A stretch of 64,000 bases of DNA, taken from assembly GCA_017308235.1 (NCBI GenBank), contig JAFKFL010000027.1, positions 124,001-188,000 of the forward strand, in the 5' to 3' direction. Of this stretch, positions 8,266-16,614 are shown in pieces. The translations under genes were made by a program, and so were the position numbers. Every line of letters begins with the position of its first letter. Position 1 is the first letter of the stretch. The stretch comes from Alphaproteobacteria bacterium. Lineage in GTDB: Bacteria > Pseudomonadota > Alphaproteobacteria > Reyranellales > Reyranellaceae. The notes beneath the pieces were generated by a model that made no database searches, was not told the DNA's origin, and saw only the letters and a list, made by a program, of their open reading frames with translations.

Positions 8266-9501
8266 TCAGTCCGCCGCCGCGCGAACGGCCGAAGCGACGA
8301 AGGCCGCGCGGTTGTCTTTTGCGACCTGCCCGCGCTTCACCACCAGGCGATGATTCTCCTTGCGAGCTGCGCGTTTGATGTCGACCAGCGGATCGCCGTC
8401 GCACAACACAAAATCAGCTGAGTTGCCCTCCTTGACGCGGCCCTGGTCGGCAAGACGCACCAGGTCGGCGGCGCTTGCTGTCGCGAAGAACAGTGAATCG
8501 CGCGAGGAGATGCCGATATCGCACATGAACTCGAGCTCGCGCGCGTTCTCGCCATGCCGGTTGTGCGGCGTGCCGGCATCGGTGCCCATCGCAATACGGC
8601 CGCCCGCCTTGTAGTACATCTTGATCGAGGCGATGTGGCGATCGAACACGCGGCGGGCCTTCTCGATCACGTAGTCGGGGATCGAGCGATCACCGTCGTC
8701 ATAGCCCTTCAGGATGTTCTGCACGGCGGCAAGCGTCGGAACCAGCCATACGCCACGTTCCTTCATCTCGTTCACGCACTCGTCGGTCATGAAGATGCCG
8801 TGCTCGATCGAATCGATGCCGCCGCGGACGGCGTTCAGGATGCCGAGCGCCCCCTGGGCATGGCTGGCGCAGCACTTGTGGAAGCGATGCGCCTCGGTGA
8901 TGCCGGCCTTCATCTCCTCGGCCGAGTAGTGAGCGTCCTCCGGATTGACGCCCGGCGTCATCACGCCGCCCGTCGCCATGATCTTGATCAGGTCGGAGCC
9001 GGCGTGGATCTGCTCGCGCACCGCCTTCACCACCTCATCGGGCCCGTCGGCGATGCGGCCGGTGCGATTGCCGTGGCCGCCGGTCATGCAGATCATGCGA
9101 CCGGAGCAGCGCATCGTCGGGCCGAGGAAGCGGCCATTGTTGTAGGCATCGCGGATCGCGAACTCGATATAATCCTTGCCGCCGCAGTCACGCACAGCGG
9201 TGATGCCGCCTTCGAGTGTGGCGCGCATGAACTCCATGCCGCGTACCGTGATCTGGGCCGCGCTCAGGCGATCCTGCGCCGCGCCAGGATTGCCTTCGGC
9301 GCCCGAGAGCGAATGAACGTGGCAATCGATCATGCCGGGGATCAGCGTGCCGCCCGAGGTGTCGACCTTGTCGCCCGCAAAGCCCGCGAACTCGCCGGCC
9401 GGACCGATGCGCTTGACCTTGCCGCCCTCCTCGAGGACCGCCTGACCGTCATGCACCTTCTCGCCGTCGAACAACCGGCCGCCGACATACAACGTCGTCA
9501 T
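8266..9501 (-). CDS. Metal-dependent amidohydrolase (prolidase/imidazolonepropionase-like)
   Basis: The product has 411 residues from the ATG at 9501, chosen because TTAAGG/GGGAG precede it; longer frames would run into the neighbouring TPR gene. Motifs run in amidohydrolase order: GMIDCHVHS (first two His ligands), LIKIMATGG with the candidate carboxylated lysine, a His in CCASHAQG, SIEHGIF, and GTDAGTP with the catalytic Asp. The resemblance is to Xaa-Arg/Lys dipeptidases and imidazolonepropionase-like hydrolases. The substrate is unknown. It follows the TPR gene by 31 bp in the glc run. Confidence 0.8.
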   Translation of the reverse strand: MTTLYVGGRLFDGEKVHDGQAVLEEGGKVKRIGPAGEFAGFAGDKVDTSGGTLIPGMIDCHVHSLSGAEGNPGAAQDRLSAAQITVRGMEFMRATLEGGITAVRDCGGKDYIEFAIRDAYNNGRFLGPTMRCSGRMICMTGGHGNRTGRIADGPDEVVKAVREQIHAGSDLIKIMATGGVMTPGVNPEDAHYSAEEMKAGITEAHRFHKCCASHAQGALGILNAVRGGIDSIEHGIFMTDECVNEMKERGVWLVPTLAAVQNILKGYDDGDRSIPDYVIEKARRVFDRHIASIKMYYKAGGRIAMGTDAGTPHNRHGENARELEFMCDIGISSRDSLFFATASAADLVRLADQGRVKEGNSADFVLCDGDPLVDIKRAARKENHRLVVKRGQVAKDNRAAFVASAVRAAAD

Positions 9502-9532
9502 TACCTTAACTCCCGTTGAAAAAAGCTCCGCA

Positions 9533-10144
9533 CTATCTTCCGGCGGTGCGTTCGCCGCAACCCAGCGGGTCGGCCGGCGCATCGGACCCTGCCTCTGCCT
9601 TGAGGCGCGCGATCTCAGCGTCGATGCCGCCAATATGTGGATTGTACTTGCGAGCAAGCTCGAAAGCCGCGGCGGCACGAGCCGGCTCACCCATTTGCGC
9701 CCGGATCATGCCAAGGCCTGAATAAGCTCCGAAATGGCGCGGCTCGCGCTTCACGGTCTCGCAGATATCCGAAATGGACGCCTCGAAATTGCCCAGCAGC
9801 CAGTAGACCGTAGCGCGCTTGTTCCACGCCTCGGAAAGATCGGGGGCGACCTCAATCAGCTTGCTGAAGGTCACGATGGCGGTCTGCAGTTCCTGCTGCT
9901 GCATCTCCCCAATGCCGCGCAACATGAGCTCACGCTGTCCAGGGTCGGGCACCATGGTCCACTGCTCCCAGATCGCCTGCTCGAGCGCCTGCGCCGCCAT
10001 GGGGTCTGTGGTGGATTGCAGCTTGGCGAACAGGGTATCGAGCACGGTGGCCCTCCCATTGTCGCTATTGGAGATCTGAGCGTCGGCGACTGCTGCCAGC
10101 ATCAGGCCAAGCAGGGCTGTCAGGCAAGCGCGAACGACCCTCAT
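9533..10144 (-). CDS. Exported tetratricopeptide-repeat protein
   Basis: The 203-residue product has a signal peptide of about 22 residues (MRVVRACLTALLGLMLAAVA then DA). About three TPR units follow, spanning roughly residues 80-185 (for example AWNKRATVYWLLGNFEASIS and HFGAYSGLGMIRAQMGEPAR). It is probably periplasmic and a protein-binding scaffold. It begins 4 bp after glcF, so it belongs to the glycolate oxidase transcript, an unusual companion. No enzymatic motif is visible. The family name is uncertain beyond the TPR fold. Confidence 0.8.
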   Translation of the reverse strand: MRVVRACLTALLGLMLAAVADAQISNSDNGRATVLDTLFAKLQSTTDPMAAQALEQAIWEQWTMVPDPGQRELMLRGIGEMQQQELQTAIVTFSKLIEVAPDLSEAWNKRATVYWLLGNFEASISDICETVKREPRHFGAYSGLGMIRAQMGEPARAAAAFELARKYNPHIGGIDAEIARLKAEAGSDAPADPLGCGERTAGR

Positions 10145-10148
10145 GCCG

Positions 10149-11468
10149 TCATTTCATCGCCGCCGGCCATGGTCCGCCCGTGGCCCAGTCCAGCAACTCG
10201 ACCGTGTGCACGACGGGAAGGCCCGTGCCGCCTGCGATGTTCCCGATGCAGCCAAAATTGCCCGCGGCGATCACATCAGGCTTCAAGCTCTCGATATTCG
10301 CCACCTTGCGATCGCGCAGCCGCAGCGACAGTTCGGGCTGCAGCACCTGATAGGTGCCCGCCCAGCCGCAGCAGAGGTGGCCTTCGGGCACGTCCTTCAC
10401 GACGAAGCCCGCGTCACGCAAAAGTTTCTTCGGCTGCTCGTTCACCTTCTGACCGTGCTGCATGGAGCAGGCTGAATGGTAAGCGACGGTAAGCGGCCTC
10501 GGCGTCACATTCGCGAGACCGACCTCCACCATGAATTCGCTCACGTCCTTGGCAAGGGCTGCCACACGCTCGGCTTTGGCCTGCCACAAGGGATCGTTGG
10601 CGAACATGGCGCCGTAATCCTTCACCGTCGTGCCACAGCCCGAGGCATTGATGACGATGGCGTCGAGCCCCTCACCGTCGGCCTCCCTCAACCAGGCGAT
10701 GATGTTGCGCCTGGCAAGCTCCAACGCCTGTTCGGTGTCGCCGATATGCTGCACCGATGACCCACAGCAGCCCGCACCGGCAACGTTCACCACCTCGACA
10801 CCATGCCGGATTAGCAGCCGCACTGTCGCCTCGTTCACCTCCGGCGCCAATACCTGCTGGCCGCACCCCGGCATCAACGCGACACGCTTCACCCTCACGC
10901 CCAGGGCCGGGAAAGTCTGAGGCCGATCGACCGCCGACGGGGTCGGCACGCGCCGTGGCACGGCCTCGATCATGGCCCTTACGCGCCGCAGGAAGGTCGC
11001 CCCGCCTGGATCGCGGCTGGTCGCCGGCAGCGCCTTCGCCAACGGCTTGGCAAGCGAGGCCAGCACGGTTGCCCAGCGGAAGTACTGGGGCCGAGGCATG
11101 AGAAAGCCCAGTACCCGCCGCAACACGCGATCAGCCAACGGGCGGGTATAGGTCTCTTCGATATGGTGCCGACCGTGATCGACCAGATGCATGTAATTCA
11201 CGCCCGACGGGCAGGTCGTCATGCACGAGAGGCACGAAAGGCATCGATCGACATGGCGCACTTCCTGAGCCGTCGGCGCGCGATTGCCCTCCAGCATCGC
11301 CTTGATGAAGTAGATGCGTCCGCGCGGAGAATCGCGCTCGTCGCCCAGCAGCACAAAGGTCGGACAGGTGGCCGTGCAGAAGCCGCAATGCACGCACTTG
11401 CGCAGGATCCGCTCGCTGCGTGCCGTCTCCGGATCGGCCAGTTGCGCCAGGGTGAAGTTGGTTTGCAT
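10149..11468 (-). CDS. glcF: Glycolate oxidase iron-sulfur subunit
   Basis: The 439-residue protein has two ferredoxin-like 4Fe-4S motifs: Cys25/28/31/35 (CVHCGFCTATCP) and Cys76/79/82/86 (CLSCLSCMTTCP). Two CCG domains follow (GAGCCGSS and HLCCGWAGTYQ), as in heterodisulfide-reductase-like subunits. GlcF passes electrons from the flavin subunits GlcD/GlcE to the membrane quinone pool. It is 3 bp downstream of glcE and within the glcD-E-F order known from other bacteria. Together the three subunits oxidise glycolate to glyoxylate. Confidence 0.95.
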   Translation of the reverse strand: MQTNFTLAQLADPETARSERILRKCVHCGFCTATCPTFVLLGDERDSPRGRIYFIKAMLEGNRAPTAQEVRHVDRCLSCLSCMTTCPSGVNYMHLVDHGRHHIEETYTRPLADRVLRRVLGFLMPRPQYFRWATVLASLAKPLAKALPATSRDPGGATFLRRVRAMIEAVPRRVPTPSAVDRPQTFPALGVRVKRVALMPGCGQQVLAPEVNEATVRLLIRHGVEVVNVAGAGCCGSSVQHIGDTEQALELARRNIIAWLREADGEGLDAIVINASGCGTTVKDYGAMFANDPLWQAKAERVAALAKDVSEFMVEVGLANVTPRPLTVAYHSACSMQHGQKVNEQPKKLLRDAGFVVKDVPEGHLCCGWAGTYQVLQPELSLRLRDRKVANIESLKPDVIAAGNFGCIGNIAGGTGLPVVHTVELLDWATGGPWPAAMK

Positions 11469-11471
11469 GCC

Positions 11472-12641
11472 CTAACCCATCCGCCCCAGATTGAAGAGGC
11501 CCTTGGGATCGAAGCTTTCCTTCACGCGCTGCGCCAAGGCGGCGAGCGCGGTTGGCTGGGGCTGGAAGACCGGCACCGCTGCCCTCACCGCCTCGGGCGC
11601 GCGGATCAGGGTGGCGTGACCACCACCGGCATCGAGGGCGCTGCGCACGAGAAGATGGTCGGCATCGGCAGAGGGTGGCAGGGCGAGCCAGACGAGGCCG
11701 CCCGACCAGTCGTAAAATACGTTCGCCTCGCGGCGTTGGGCATTGATGCGGCCGACAATCGCGGGCCCTGCCGTCGGCGGGCAGGAGATACGCCAGACGA
11801 TCGCATCACGAGCTGCATTGAAGGCAGTGCCATCGCGCACCTCGGCCCAAAAGGCCCGGCTTTCGAGGGTGTCGAGCTCCTCCATCGTGACCGCCACGTC
11901 GATCAGTAACTCGCGCAGGCCCTTCAGGCGAGCCTCGACCGATGGCGCGACACCTTCGAGGCGCAGCGCCGTCTGAGCCAGGACGTGCGCCGCTCCGGAG
12001 ACCTCGTGCGGGCTGCCCATTGCTGCGCACATGGCTTTCACGGCCGTCGCCTCGTCGAGGCCGCGCAGGATCAGAGTGCGGGTCTGGTCAGGCGCCGGCA
12101 GCACCTTGACCGAGACCTCGTCAAGCACCGCCAGCGTTCCCCACGAGCCCGCAATCAGCTTGGAGAGGTCGTAGCCCGTGACGTTCTTCATCACCCGGCC
12201 GCCCGACTTGAAGGCCTCGCCACGGCCGTTGACACCGCTGAAGCCCAACAGGTGATCGCGTGCGGCACCGGCAGAGAGGCGGCGCGGCCCGGCGAAATTG
12301 CCCATGAGTGTTCCAACCAACGTCCCCTCACCCGCCTCACGGCCGAGCATGGGTCCGAGATCAGGCGGCTCGAATGCCAGCATCTGGTTACGCTGGGCGA
12401 GCAATGCCTCGACCTCGCGCAGCGGCGTGCCGGCCCGCAACGTGACGACCAGCTCTTCCGGCGCATAGTCGACGATGCCGCTGATGCCCGACATATCGAG
12501 CACATGATCGCACATCATCGGTTTGCCCAGCGCCAGCTTGCTACCCGAGCCGCGCACGTCGAGCGTGACGCTTTCGTTCAGCGCCCATTCCACCGCCTGC
12601 CGCAGCTCCTTGGCGTCGCGCGGTTTGATCGTGCCGCTCAT
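11472..12641 (-). CDS. glcE: Glycolate oxidase FAD-binding subunit
   Basis: The 389-residue FAD-binding PCMH-type protein shows DVRGSGSKLALGKP (PP-loop-like region, residues 29-42), GTLVGTLMGNFAGPRRL and VMKNVTGYDLSKLIAGSWGT, all typical of GlcE. It lacks the full C-terminal domain of GlcD, as expected for this subunit. It lies 12 bp after glcD and 3 bp before glcF, so the three are one operon. ATG start. It acts with GlcD and GlcF in glycolate oxidation. Confidence 0.94.
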   Translation of the reverse strand: MSGTIKPRDAKELRQAVEWALNESVTLDVRGSGSKLALGKPMMCDHVLDMSGISGIVDYAPEELVVTLRAGTPLREVEALLAQRNQMLAFEPPDLGPMLGREAGEGTLVGTLMGNFAGPRRLSAGAARDHLLGFSGVNGRGEAFKSGGRVMKNVTGYDLSKLIAGSWGTLAVLDEVSVKVLPAPDQTRTLILRGLDEATAVKAMCAAMGSPHEVSGAAHVLAQTALRLEGVAPSVEARLKGLRELLIDVAVTMEELDTLESRAFWAEVRDGTAFNAARDAIVWRISCPPTAGPAIVGRINAQRREANVFYDWSGGLVWLALPPSADADHLLVRSALDAGGGHATLIRAPEAVRAAVPVFQPQPTALAALAQRVKESFDPKGLFNLGRMG

Positions 12642-12653
12642 GGTCGATGAGTC

Positions 12654-14141
12654 CTAGAACCGCGGGATGTCCGGAAACGGCATCTTGTTGTGATGCACTA
12701 CGACACGGCCGAGCTCGGCGCAGCGGCGCAGCTTGGGGAAGACCTTGCCGGGATTGAGCAGGTGATCGGGATCGAAGGCGCACTTCACGCGCATCTGCTG
12801 GTCGAGGTCGATCTCGGTGAACTGCTCGCCCATCAGGTCGCGCTTCTCGATACCGACGCCGTGCTCGCCGGTGAGCACGCCGCCCACGCGCACACAGAGC
12901 CGCAGGATGTCGGCACCGAATTCCTCGGCGCGACGCAGTTCCTCCGGATCGTTGGCATCGAACAGGATCAGCGGATGCAGGTTGCCGTCACCGGCATGGA
13001 AGACGTTGACCACGCGCAAGTGATGCTTCTTGGACATCTCGCGCATCTCGGCCAGGACCTCGACCAGCCGTCCGCGCGGCACGGAGCCATCGAGGCACAT
13101 ATAGTCCGGTGAAATCTGGCCGACGGCCGGGAAAGCCGCCTTGCGTCCGGCCCAGAACAGCACCCTCTCCTGCTCATCTTGGCTCACGCGGCAGGTGGTG
13201 GCGCCACGGTCCTTGGCGATCTCCTCGACCCGCGCCACCAGGTGATCGACCTCGACTGCCGGTCCATCGAGCTCGACGATCAGGAGTCCCTCGGCATCGA
13301 GCGGATAGCCGGCACCGACGTAGTTCTCGGCGCACTTGATGGCATCTTTGTCCATCATCTCCATGCCGCCGGGGATGATCCCGGAAGCAATGACGGCCGC
13401 GACGCAATCAGCAGCGCCTGCTTCGGTAGGGAAGCCCAGCAGGACAGCACGCGCGGTGCTAGGTTTGCGCAGGAGCCGCACGGTCACTTCGGTCACGACG
13501 CCCAGCAAGCCCTCAGAGCCAGTCATCAGACCCAGGAGATCGTAGCCGCCGGCGTCGAGGTGCTTGCCGCCCAACCGCACCACCTCGCCGTTCATGAGCA
13601 CCATTTCGATGCCCAGAAGATTGTTGGTGGTAAGTCCGTACTTGAGGCAATGCACGCCGCCTGAGTTCTCCGCCACGTTGCCGCCGATCGAGCAGGCGAT
13701 CTGCGAGCTGGGATCGGGCGCGTAGTAGAAGCCCTCGTGCTCCACCGCCTTGGTGACACCGAGGTTGGTGACGCCCGGCTGCACGCGGGCGCAGCGGTTG
13801 GCATAGTCGATCTCGAGCACGCGGTTGAACTTGCTCATGCCCAGCAAGATCGCATCGCCCACCGGCATCGAGCCGCCGGAGAGCGACGTTCCGGCGCCGC
13901 GCGGCACCACCTTCACCTTGTGATCCTGGCAGTAGCGCAGGATGGCCGATACCTGGGCGACCGTATCGGGCAACACGACCACCAGCGGCATCTGACGATA
14001 GGCCGAGAGCGCATCGCACTCGTAGGGGCGCATGCCGTCGAGATCGTCGATCACCCCCTCGCCGGGCACGATCGCCCGCAAGGCAGCAACGATCTCGCTG
14101 CGGCGGCGCAGGATCCCAGGATCGAGCAACGGCATCTGCAT
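12654..14141 (-). CDS. glcD: Glycolate oxidase catalytic FAD subunit
   Basis: The 495-residue FAD-linked oxidase has the PCMH motif VVPRGAGTSLSGGSMPVGDA, SIGGNVAENSGGVHCLKYG, and the C-terminal catalytic FAD-oxidase domain with VFHAGDGNLHP and GVLTGEHGVG. It is the catalytic flavin subunit oxidising glycolate or D-lactate to glyoxylate or pyruvate. It is the first gene of the minus-strand glcDEF run. The start could be the ATG at 14141 or at 14135, since the protein begins MQMPLLD. Confidence 0.95.
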   Translation of the reverse strand: MQMPLLDPGILRRRSEIVAALRAIVPGEGVIDDLDGMRPYECDALSAYRQMPLVVVLPDTVAQVSAILRYCQDHKVKVVPRGAGTSLSGGSMPVGDAILLGMSKFNRVLEIDYANRCARVQPGVTNLGVTKAVEHEGFYYAPDPSSQIACSIGGNVAENSGGVHCLKYGLTTNNLLGIEMVLMNGEVVRLGGKHLDAGGYDLLGLMTGSEGLLGVVTEVTVRLLRKPSTARAVLLGFPTEAGAADCVAAVIASGIIPGGMEMMDKDAIKCAENYVGAGYPLDAEGLLIVELDGPAVEVDHLVARVEEIAKDRGATTCRVSQDEQERVLFWAGRKAAFPAVGQISPDYMCLDGSVPRGRLVEVLAEMREMSKKHHLRVVNVFHAGDGNLHPLILFDANDPEELRRAEEFGADILRLCVRVGGVLTGEHGVGIEKRDLMGEQFTEIDLDQQMRVKCAFDPDHLLNPGKVFPKLRRCAELGRVVVHHNKMPFPDIPRF

Positions 14142-14159
14142 GCCGATTCCTTACGCCAA

Positions 14160-14194
14160 ATAGAAAAGCGGCGGAAGCCGGTGGCCCCGCCGCT
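14160..14194 (-). terminator. Rho-independent terminator after rpmJ
   Basis: On the minus strand an 8-bp stem AGCGGCGG/CCGCCGCT (plus coordinates 14167-14194) is followed by TTTTCTATTT. It lies 36 bp past the rpmJ stop and just before the glcD start, so it should separate rpmJ from the glc operon. Confidence 0.75.
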
Positions 14195-14229
14195 CTGTCG
14201 TGTTCGGAACGCGTCCGACCAGCCGCAAA

Positions 14230-14355
14230 CTATCCCTGGCGCGCCTTGAAGCGGGGGTTGGTCTTGTTGATCACGTAAACGCGGCCCTTGCGGCGCACGA
14301 TGCGGCAGTCCTTGTGGCGGGCCTTCACGGACTTGAGCGAATGACGGATCTTCAT
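14230..14355 (-). CDS. rpmJ: 50S ribosomal protein L36, zinc-free type
   Basis: This 41-residue gene reads MKIRHSLKSVKARHKDCR at its start and ends NPRFKARQG, a clear L36. It has a single cysteine (Cys17) and lacks the C-C-C-H zinc ribbon of the 37-residue L36 form, as in other alphaproteobacterial L36 proteins. It is monocistronic: a promoter and a terminator-like hairpin lie upstream, and a terminator lies downstream. Start ATG at 14355; the leader GAGAAGAACC provides a weak purine-rich ribosome site. Confidence 0.95.
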   Translation of the reverse strand: MKIRHSLKSVKARHKDCRIVRRKGRVYVINKTNPRFKARQG

Positions 14356-14368
14356 GGTTCTTCTCAAC

Positions 14369-14391
14369 AAAAAGCCCCGGCAGCGCCGGGG
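14369..14391 (-). terminator. Terminator-like hairpin in the rpmJ leader
   Basis: On the minus strand the stem CCCCGGC/GCCGGGG with loop GCT (14375-14391) is followed by C and five T residues (14369-14373). This is an intrinsic-terminator shape, but it lies between the predicted rpmJ promoter (14412-14440) and the rpmJ start codon at 14355. It would therefore act in the leader, as an attenuator, or stop upstream transcripts from entering rpmJ. Confidence 0.6.
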
Positions 14392-14411
14392 TGAATTCCA
14401 AAAGCGGGCGG

Positions 14412-14440
14412 AAAATAGGGATCGATCCGCTCGGCGTCAA
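14412..14440 (-). promoter_or_regulatory. Predicted rpmJ promoter
   Basis: On the minus strand TTGACG (14435-14440) and TATTTT (14412-14417) are separated by 17 bp, a near-consensus housekeeping sigma promoter. Transcription would begin about 50 nt upstream of the rpmJ ATG, so the leader contains the 14369-14391 hairpin. Confidence 0.55.
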
Positions 14441-14455
14441 CCCTGTTTTGCTCCC

Positions 14456-14500
14456 AGGACGTCCTATTTCGTCCCAATTTTCTCAATTGTTATAGGACGT
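14456..14500. promoter_or_regulatory. Repeated AGGACGT half-sites upstream of the glcG-like gene
   Basis: A 10-bp perfect palindrome AGGACGTCCT occupies 14456-14465. ACGTCCTAT (14459-14467) is repeated in inverted orientation as ATAGGACGT at 14492-14500, 24 bp apart. The region is 45-90 bp upstream of the ATG at 14545 and upstream of the rpmJ promoter on the other strand. It looks like a transcription factor binding array; the factor is unknown. Confidence 0.4.
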
Positions 14501-14544
14501 TAGGCGGCCACCTCCTAAAGTAAGCCGCAACGAAGGAGAACTCA

Positions 14545-14970
14545 ATGCTAAAGCTGACACTCGCCCAAGCCAACAAGATCGTCGAGGCGGCTTTTGCCGA
14601 GGCGCGGAAGATGAAGGTGAAGCCATTGGCCGTGGCGGTGCTCGACGAGGCCGGCCACGTGAGGTCGCTCCAGCGCGAGGATGACGCCAGCATGTTCCGC
14701 AACGATGTCGCCACCGGCAAAGCCTGGGCCGCCGTTGGCATGGGCGCCTCGAGCCGCACGCTGCTGCAGCGCGCGAAGGAAAACCCGCATTTCTACGGCG
14801 CGCTCTCGGCCACGGCGCAGGGCAAGTTCCTGCCGCAGACCGGCGCCGTGCTGATCAAGGACAAGGACGGCAACATCCTGGGCGCCGCCGGCGCCAGCGG
14901 CGGCACGGGCGATGAAGACGAGGCGGTCTGCATAGCGGGTATCGCTGCGGCGGGATTGGTGTCGGGCTGA
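14545..14970 (+). CDS. GlcG/HbpS family heme-degrading-like protein
   Basis: The 141-residue protein of the GlcG/HbpS (DUF336) family has LTLAQANKIVEAAFAEARK at the N-terminus, PLAVAVLDEAGH in the middle and IGAAGASGG-like ILGAAGASGGTGDEDE near the end. In E. coli a homologue, glcG, belongs to the glc operon. Here the gene lies just beyond rpmJ on the opposite strand from glcDEF, so the functional link is plausible but not operonic. AAGGAGAA precedes the ATG at good spacing. Some family members bind heme or corrinoids. Confidence 0.8.
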   Translation: MLKLTLAQANKIVEAAFAEARKMKVKPLAVAVLDEAGHVRSLQREDDASMFRNDVATGKAWAAVGMGASSRTLLQRAKENPHFYGALSATAQGKFLPQTGAVLIKDKDGNILGAAGASGGTGDEDEAVCIAGIAAAGLVSG

Positions 14971-15008
14971 CCCTCCCCTATTGTCCGGCGCCTTATCTGG
15001 AAGGGACC

Positions 15009-16211
15009 ATGTTCGAACCTGCCGAGCGTTTGAAGAACGTCAAGGTTTCCGCCTCCGCCGCCATGACCCGCAAGGTACGCGAGATGCGCGCGCAGGGGGT
15101 CAAGATCGTCGGGCTGTCCTCAGGCGAGCCTGATTTTCCCACGCCCAAGCATGCCATCGAAGCGGCCCTCAAGGCAGCCCTCGCGGGCGACACCAAGTAC
15201 CCGGCGCAGGACGGCACGCGCGCGCTCAAGGAAGCGGTGCAGCGCAAGTTCAAGCGCGACAACGGACTCGACTACGCGCTCGACGAGATCATGGTCTCCA
15301 ACGGCAGCAAGCAGATCATGTTCGGCGCCACCATGGCGAGCGTGAACCCGGGCGATGAGGTGATCATTCCGTCGCCCGGCTGGATCAGCTACGCCGACCA
15401 GGTGAAGCTCACTGGCGGCGTGCCGGTTCCCGTCTCCTGCCCTGAGAACAACCAGTTTAGGCTGCGTGCCGCCGATCTCGAGGCCACGATCACGCCCCGA
15501 ACCCGGTGGGTGGTGTTGAACTTCCCCAACAATCCCACTGGTGCGGTCTGCTCGCGGGCCGAGATGCAGGAGCTTGCGGACGTGCTCCTGCAGCATCCGC
15601 GCGTGCTGATCATGGCCGACGAGATCTATGAGCATCTCCTCTATGACGGCCTGAAGTTCTGCTCGATCGCCGCGGTCGAACCCAAGCTGAAGGAGCGCAC
15701 GCTTACCGTGAACGGCGCGTCGAAGGCCTACGCCATGACCGGCTGGCGCGTGGGCTATGCGGGCGGGCCGAAGGCGATGATCGCCGCCATGACCAACATG
15801 CAGGGCCAGGCGACCGCAGGCGTCTCGACCATCGGCCAGGCGGCTGTCGCCGCTGCGCTCGACGGGCCGCAGGACCTGATCAAGGAGCGTGCAGCCGACT
15901 ACCAGAACCGGCGCGATCTCGTCGTGGGCTGGCTGCGCGAGGCGAAGGGCATCACCTGCCACAAGCCCGAGGGCGCGTTCTACGTCTTCCCCAACATCGC
16001 AGGCTGCATCGGCAAGACCACCAAATCAGGCCGCAGGATCGAGACCGACACCGATTTCGTGACGGCGCTTCTCGAAGAGCGCCAGGTGGCGACCGTGCAG
16101 GGCGCGGCCTACGGCATGAGCCCTTACTTCCGCATCTCCTACGCGACCGACATCGAAAGCCTGCGCGAGGGCTGCCGTCGCATCCAGGAGTTCTGCGCCG
16201 ACCTCAAGTAA
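15009..16211 (+). CDS. Class I aspartate aminotransferase-type enzyme
   Basis: The 400-residue PLP enzyme of fold type I has NFPNNPTGAVCS, MADEIYEHLLYD (the Asp that contacts the pyridine N), the Schiff-base lysine in NGASKAYAMTGWR, and a C-terminal Arg region (FRISYATD). It is most like the alphaproteobacterial aspartate/prephenate aminotransferase subgroup. GGAAGGGACC precedes the ATG. It closely resembles the aminotransferase at 37466-38659, so the genome has at least two copies of this type; this copy, near housekeeping genes, is probably the biosynthetic one. Confidence 0.9.
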   Translation: MFEPAERLKNVKVSASAAMTRKVREMRAQGVKIVGLSSGEPDFPTPKHAIEAALKAALAGDTKYPAQDGTRALKEAVQRKFKRDNGLDYALDEIMVSNGSKQIMFGATMASVNPGDEVIIPSPGWISYADQVKLTGGVPVPVSCPENNQFRLRAADLEATITPRTRWVVLNFPNNPTGAVCSRAEMQELADVLLQHPRVLIMADEIYEHLLYDGLKFCSIAAVEPKLKERTLTVNGASKAYAMTGWRVGYAGGPKAMIAAMTNMQGQATAGVSTIGQAAVAAALDGPQDLIKERAADYQNRRDLVVGWLREAKGITCHKPEGAFYVFPNIAGCIGKTTKSGRRIETDTDFVTALLEERQVATVQGAAYGMSPYFRISYATDIESLREGCRRIQEFCADLK

Positions 16212-16226
16212 GGGCCATTCCGGCCT

Positions 16227-16535
16227 TCACTCCTCCGGCTCGGTCGAGAAGGCGAGCGGATAGCCCTTGCTGCGGCCCATGTCGGTGGCCTCGGTCGCCT
16301 TGCTCTCGGCGATGTCGCGCGTGAAGGTGGCGACCACGCAAACGCCCTTCTGGTGCGCGGTCATCATGATGCGATAGGCCTGGTCTTCGCTGGTACGGAA
16401 GACGGCCTTCAGGACCTGCACCACGAACTCGCGCGGCGTGTAGTCGTCGTTCAGCAGGATGACCTTGTAGAGGCGCGGCTGCTGGACCTTGGGCTTGGCG
16501 ATCGTGTCAGGCTTCAAAACGACGTCGTCGCTCAT
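16227..16535 (-). CDS. clpS: ATP-dependent Clp protease adaptor ClpS
   Basis: The 102-residue protein carries the ClpS core LYKVILLNDDYTPREFVVQV, with the N-degron-binding acidic pair and Met/His region (AYRIMMTAHQKGVCVV). An unstructured N-terminus of about 20 residues precedes it. ClpS delivers N-end-rule substrates to ClpA/ClpP. No clpA lies downstream: the gene ends 15 bp from the converging aminotransferase gene and is apparently monocistronic. ATG start at 16535. Confidence 0.95.
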   Translation of the reverse strand: MSDDVVLKPDTIAKPKVQQPRLYKVILLNDDYTPREFVVQVLKAVFRTSEDQAYRIMMTAHQKGVCVVATFTRDIAESKATEATDMGRSKGYPLAFSTEPEE

Positions 16536-16614
16536 AGGCAGCTCCTACGCCGAGGCGAAATCCTATGCGATCCTAGGACAAAGCCGTCCCCGACCGCCAG
16601 CCCTTCGCTTGCGA

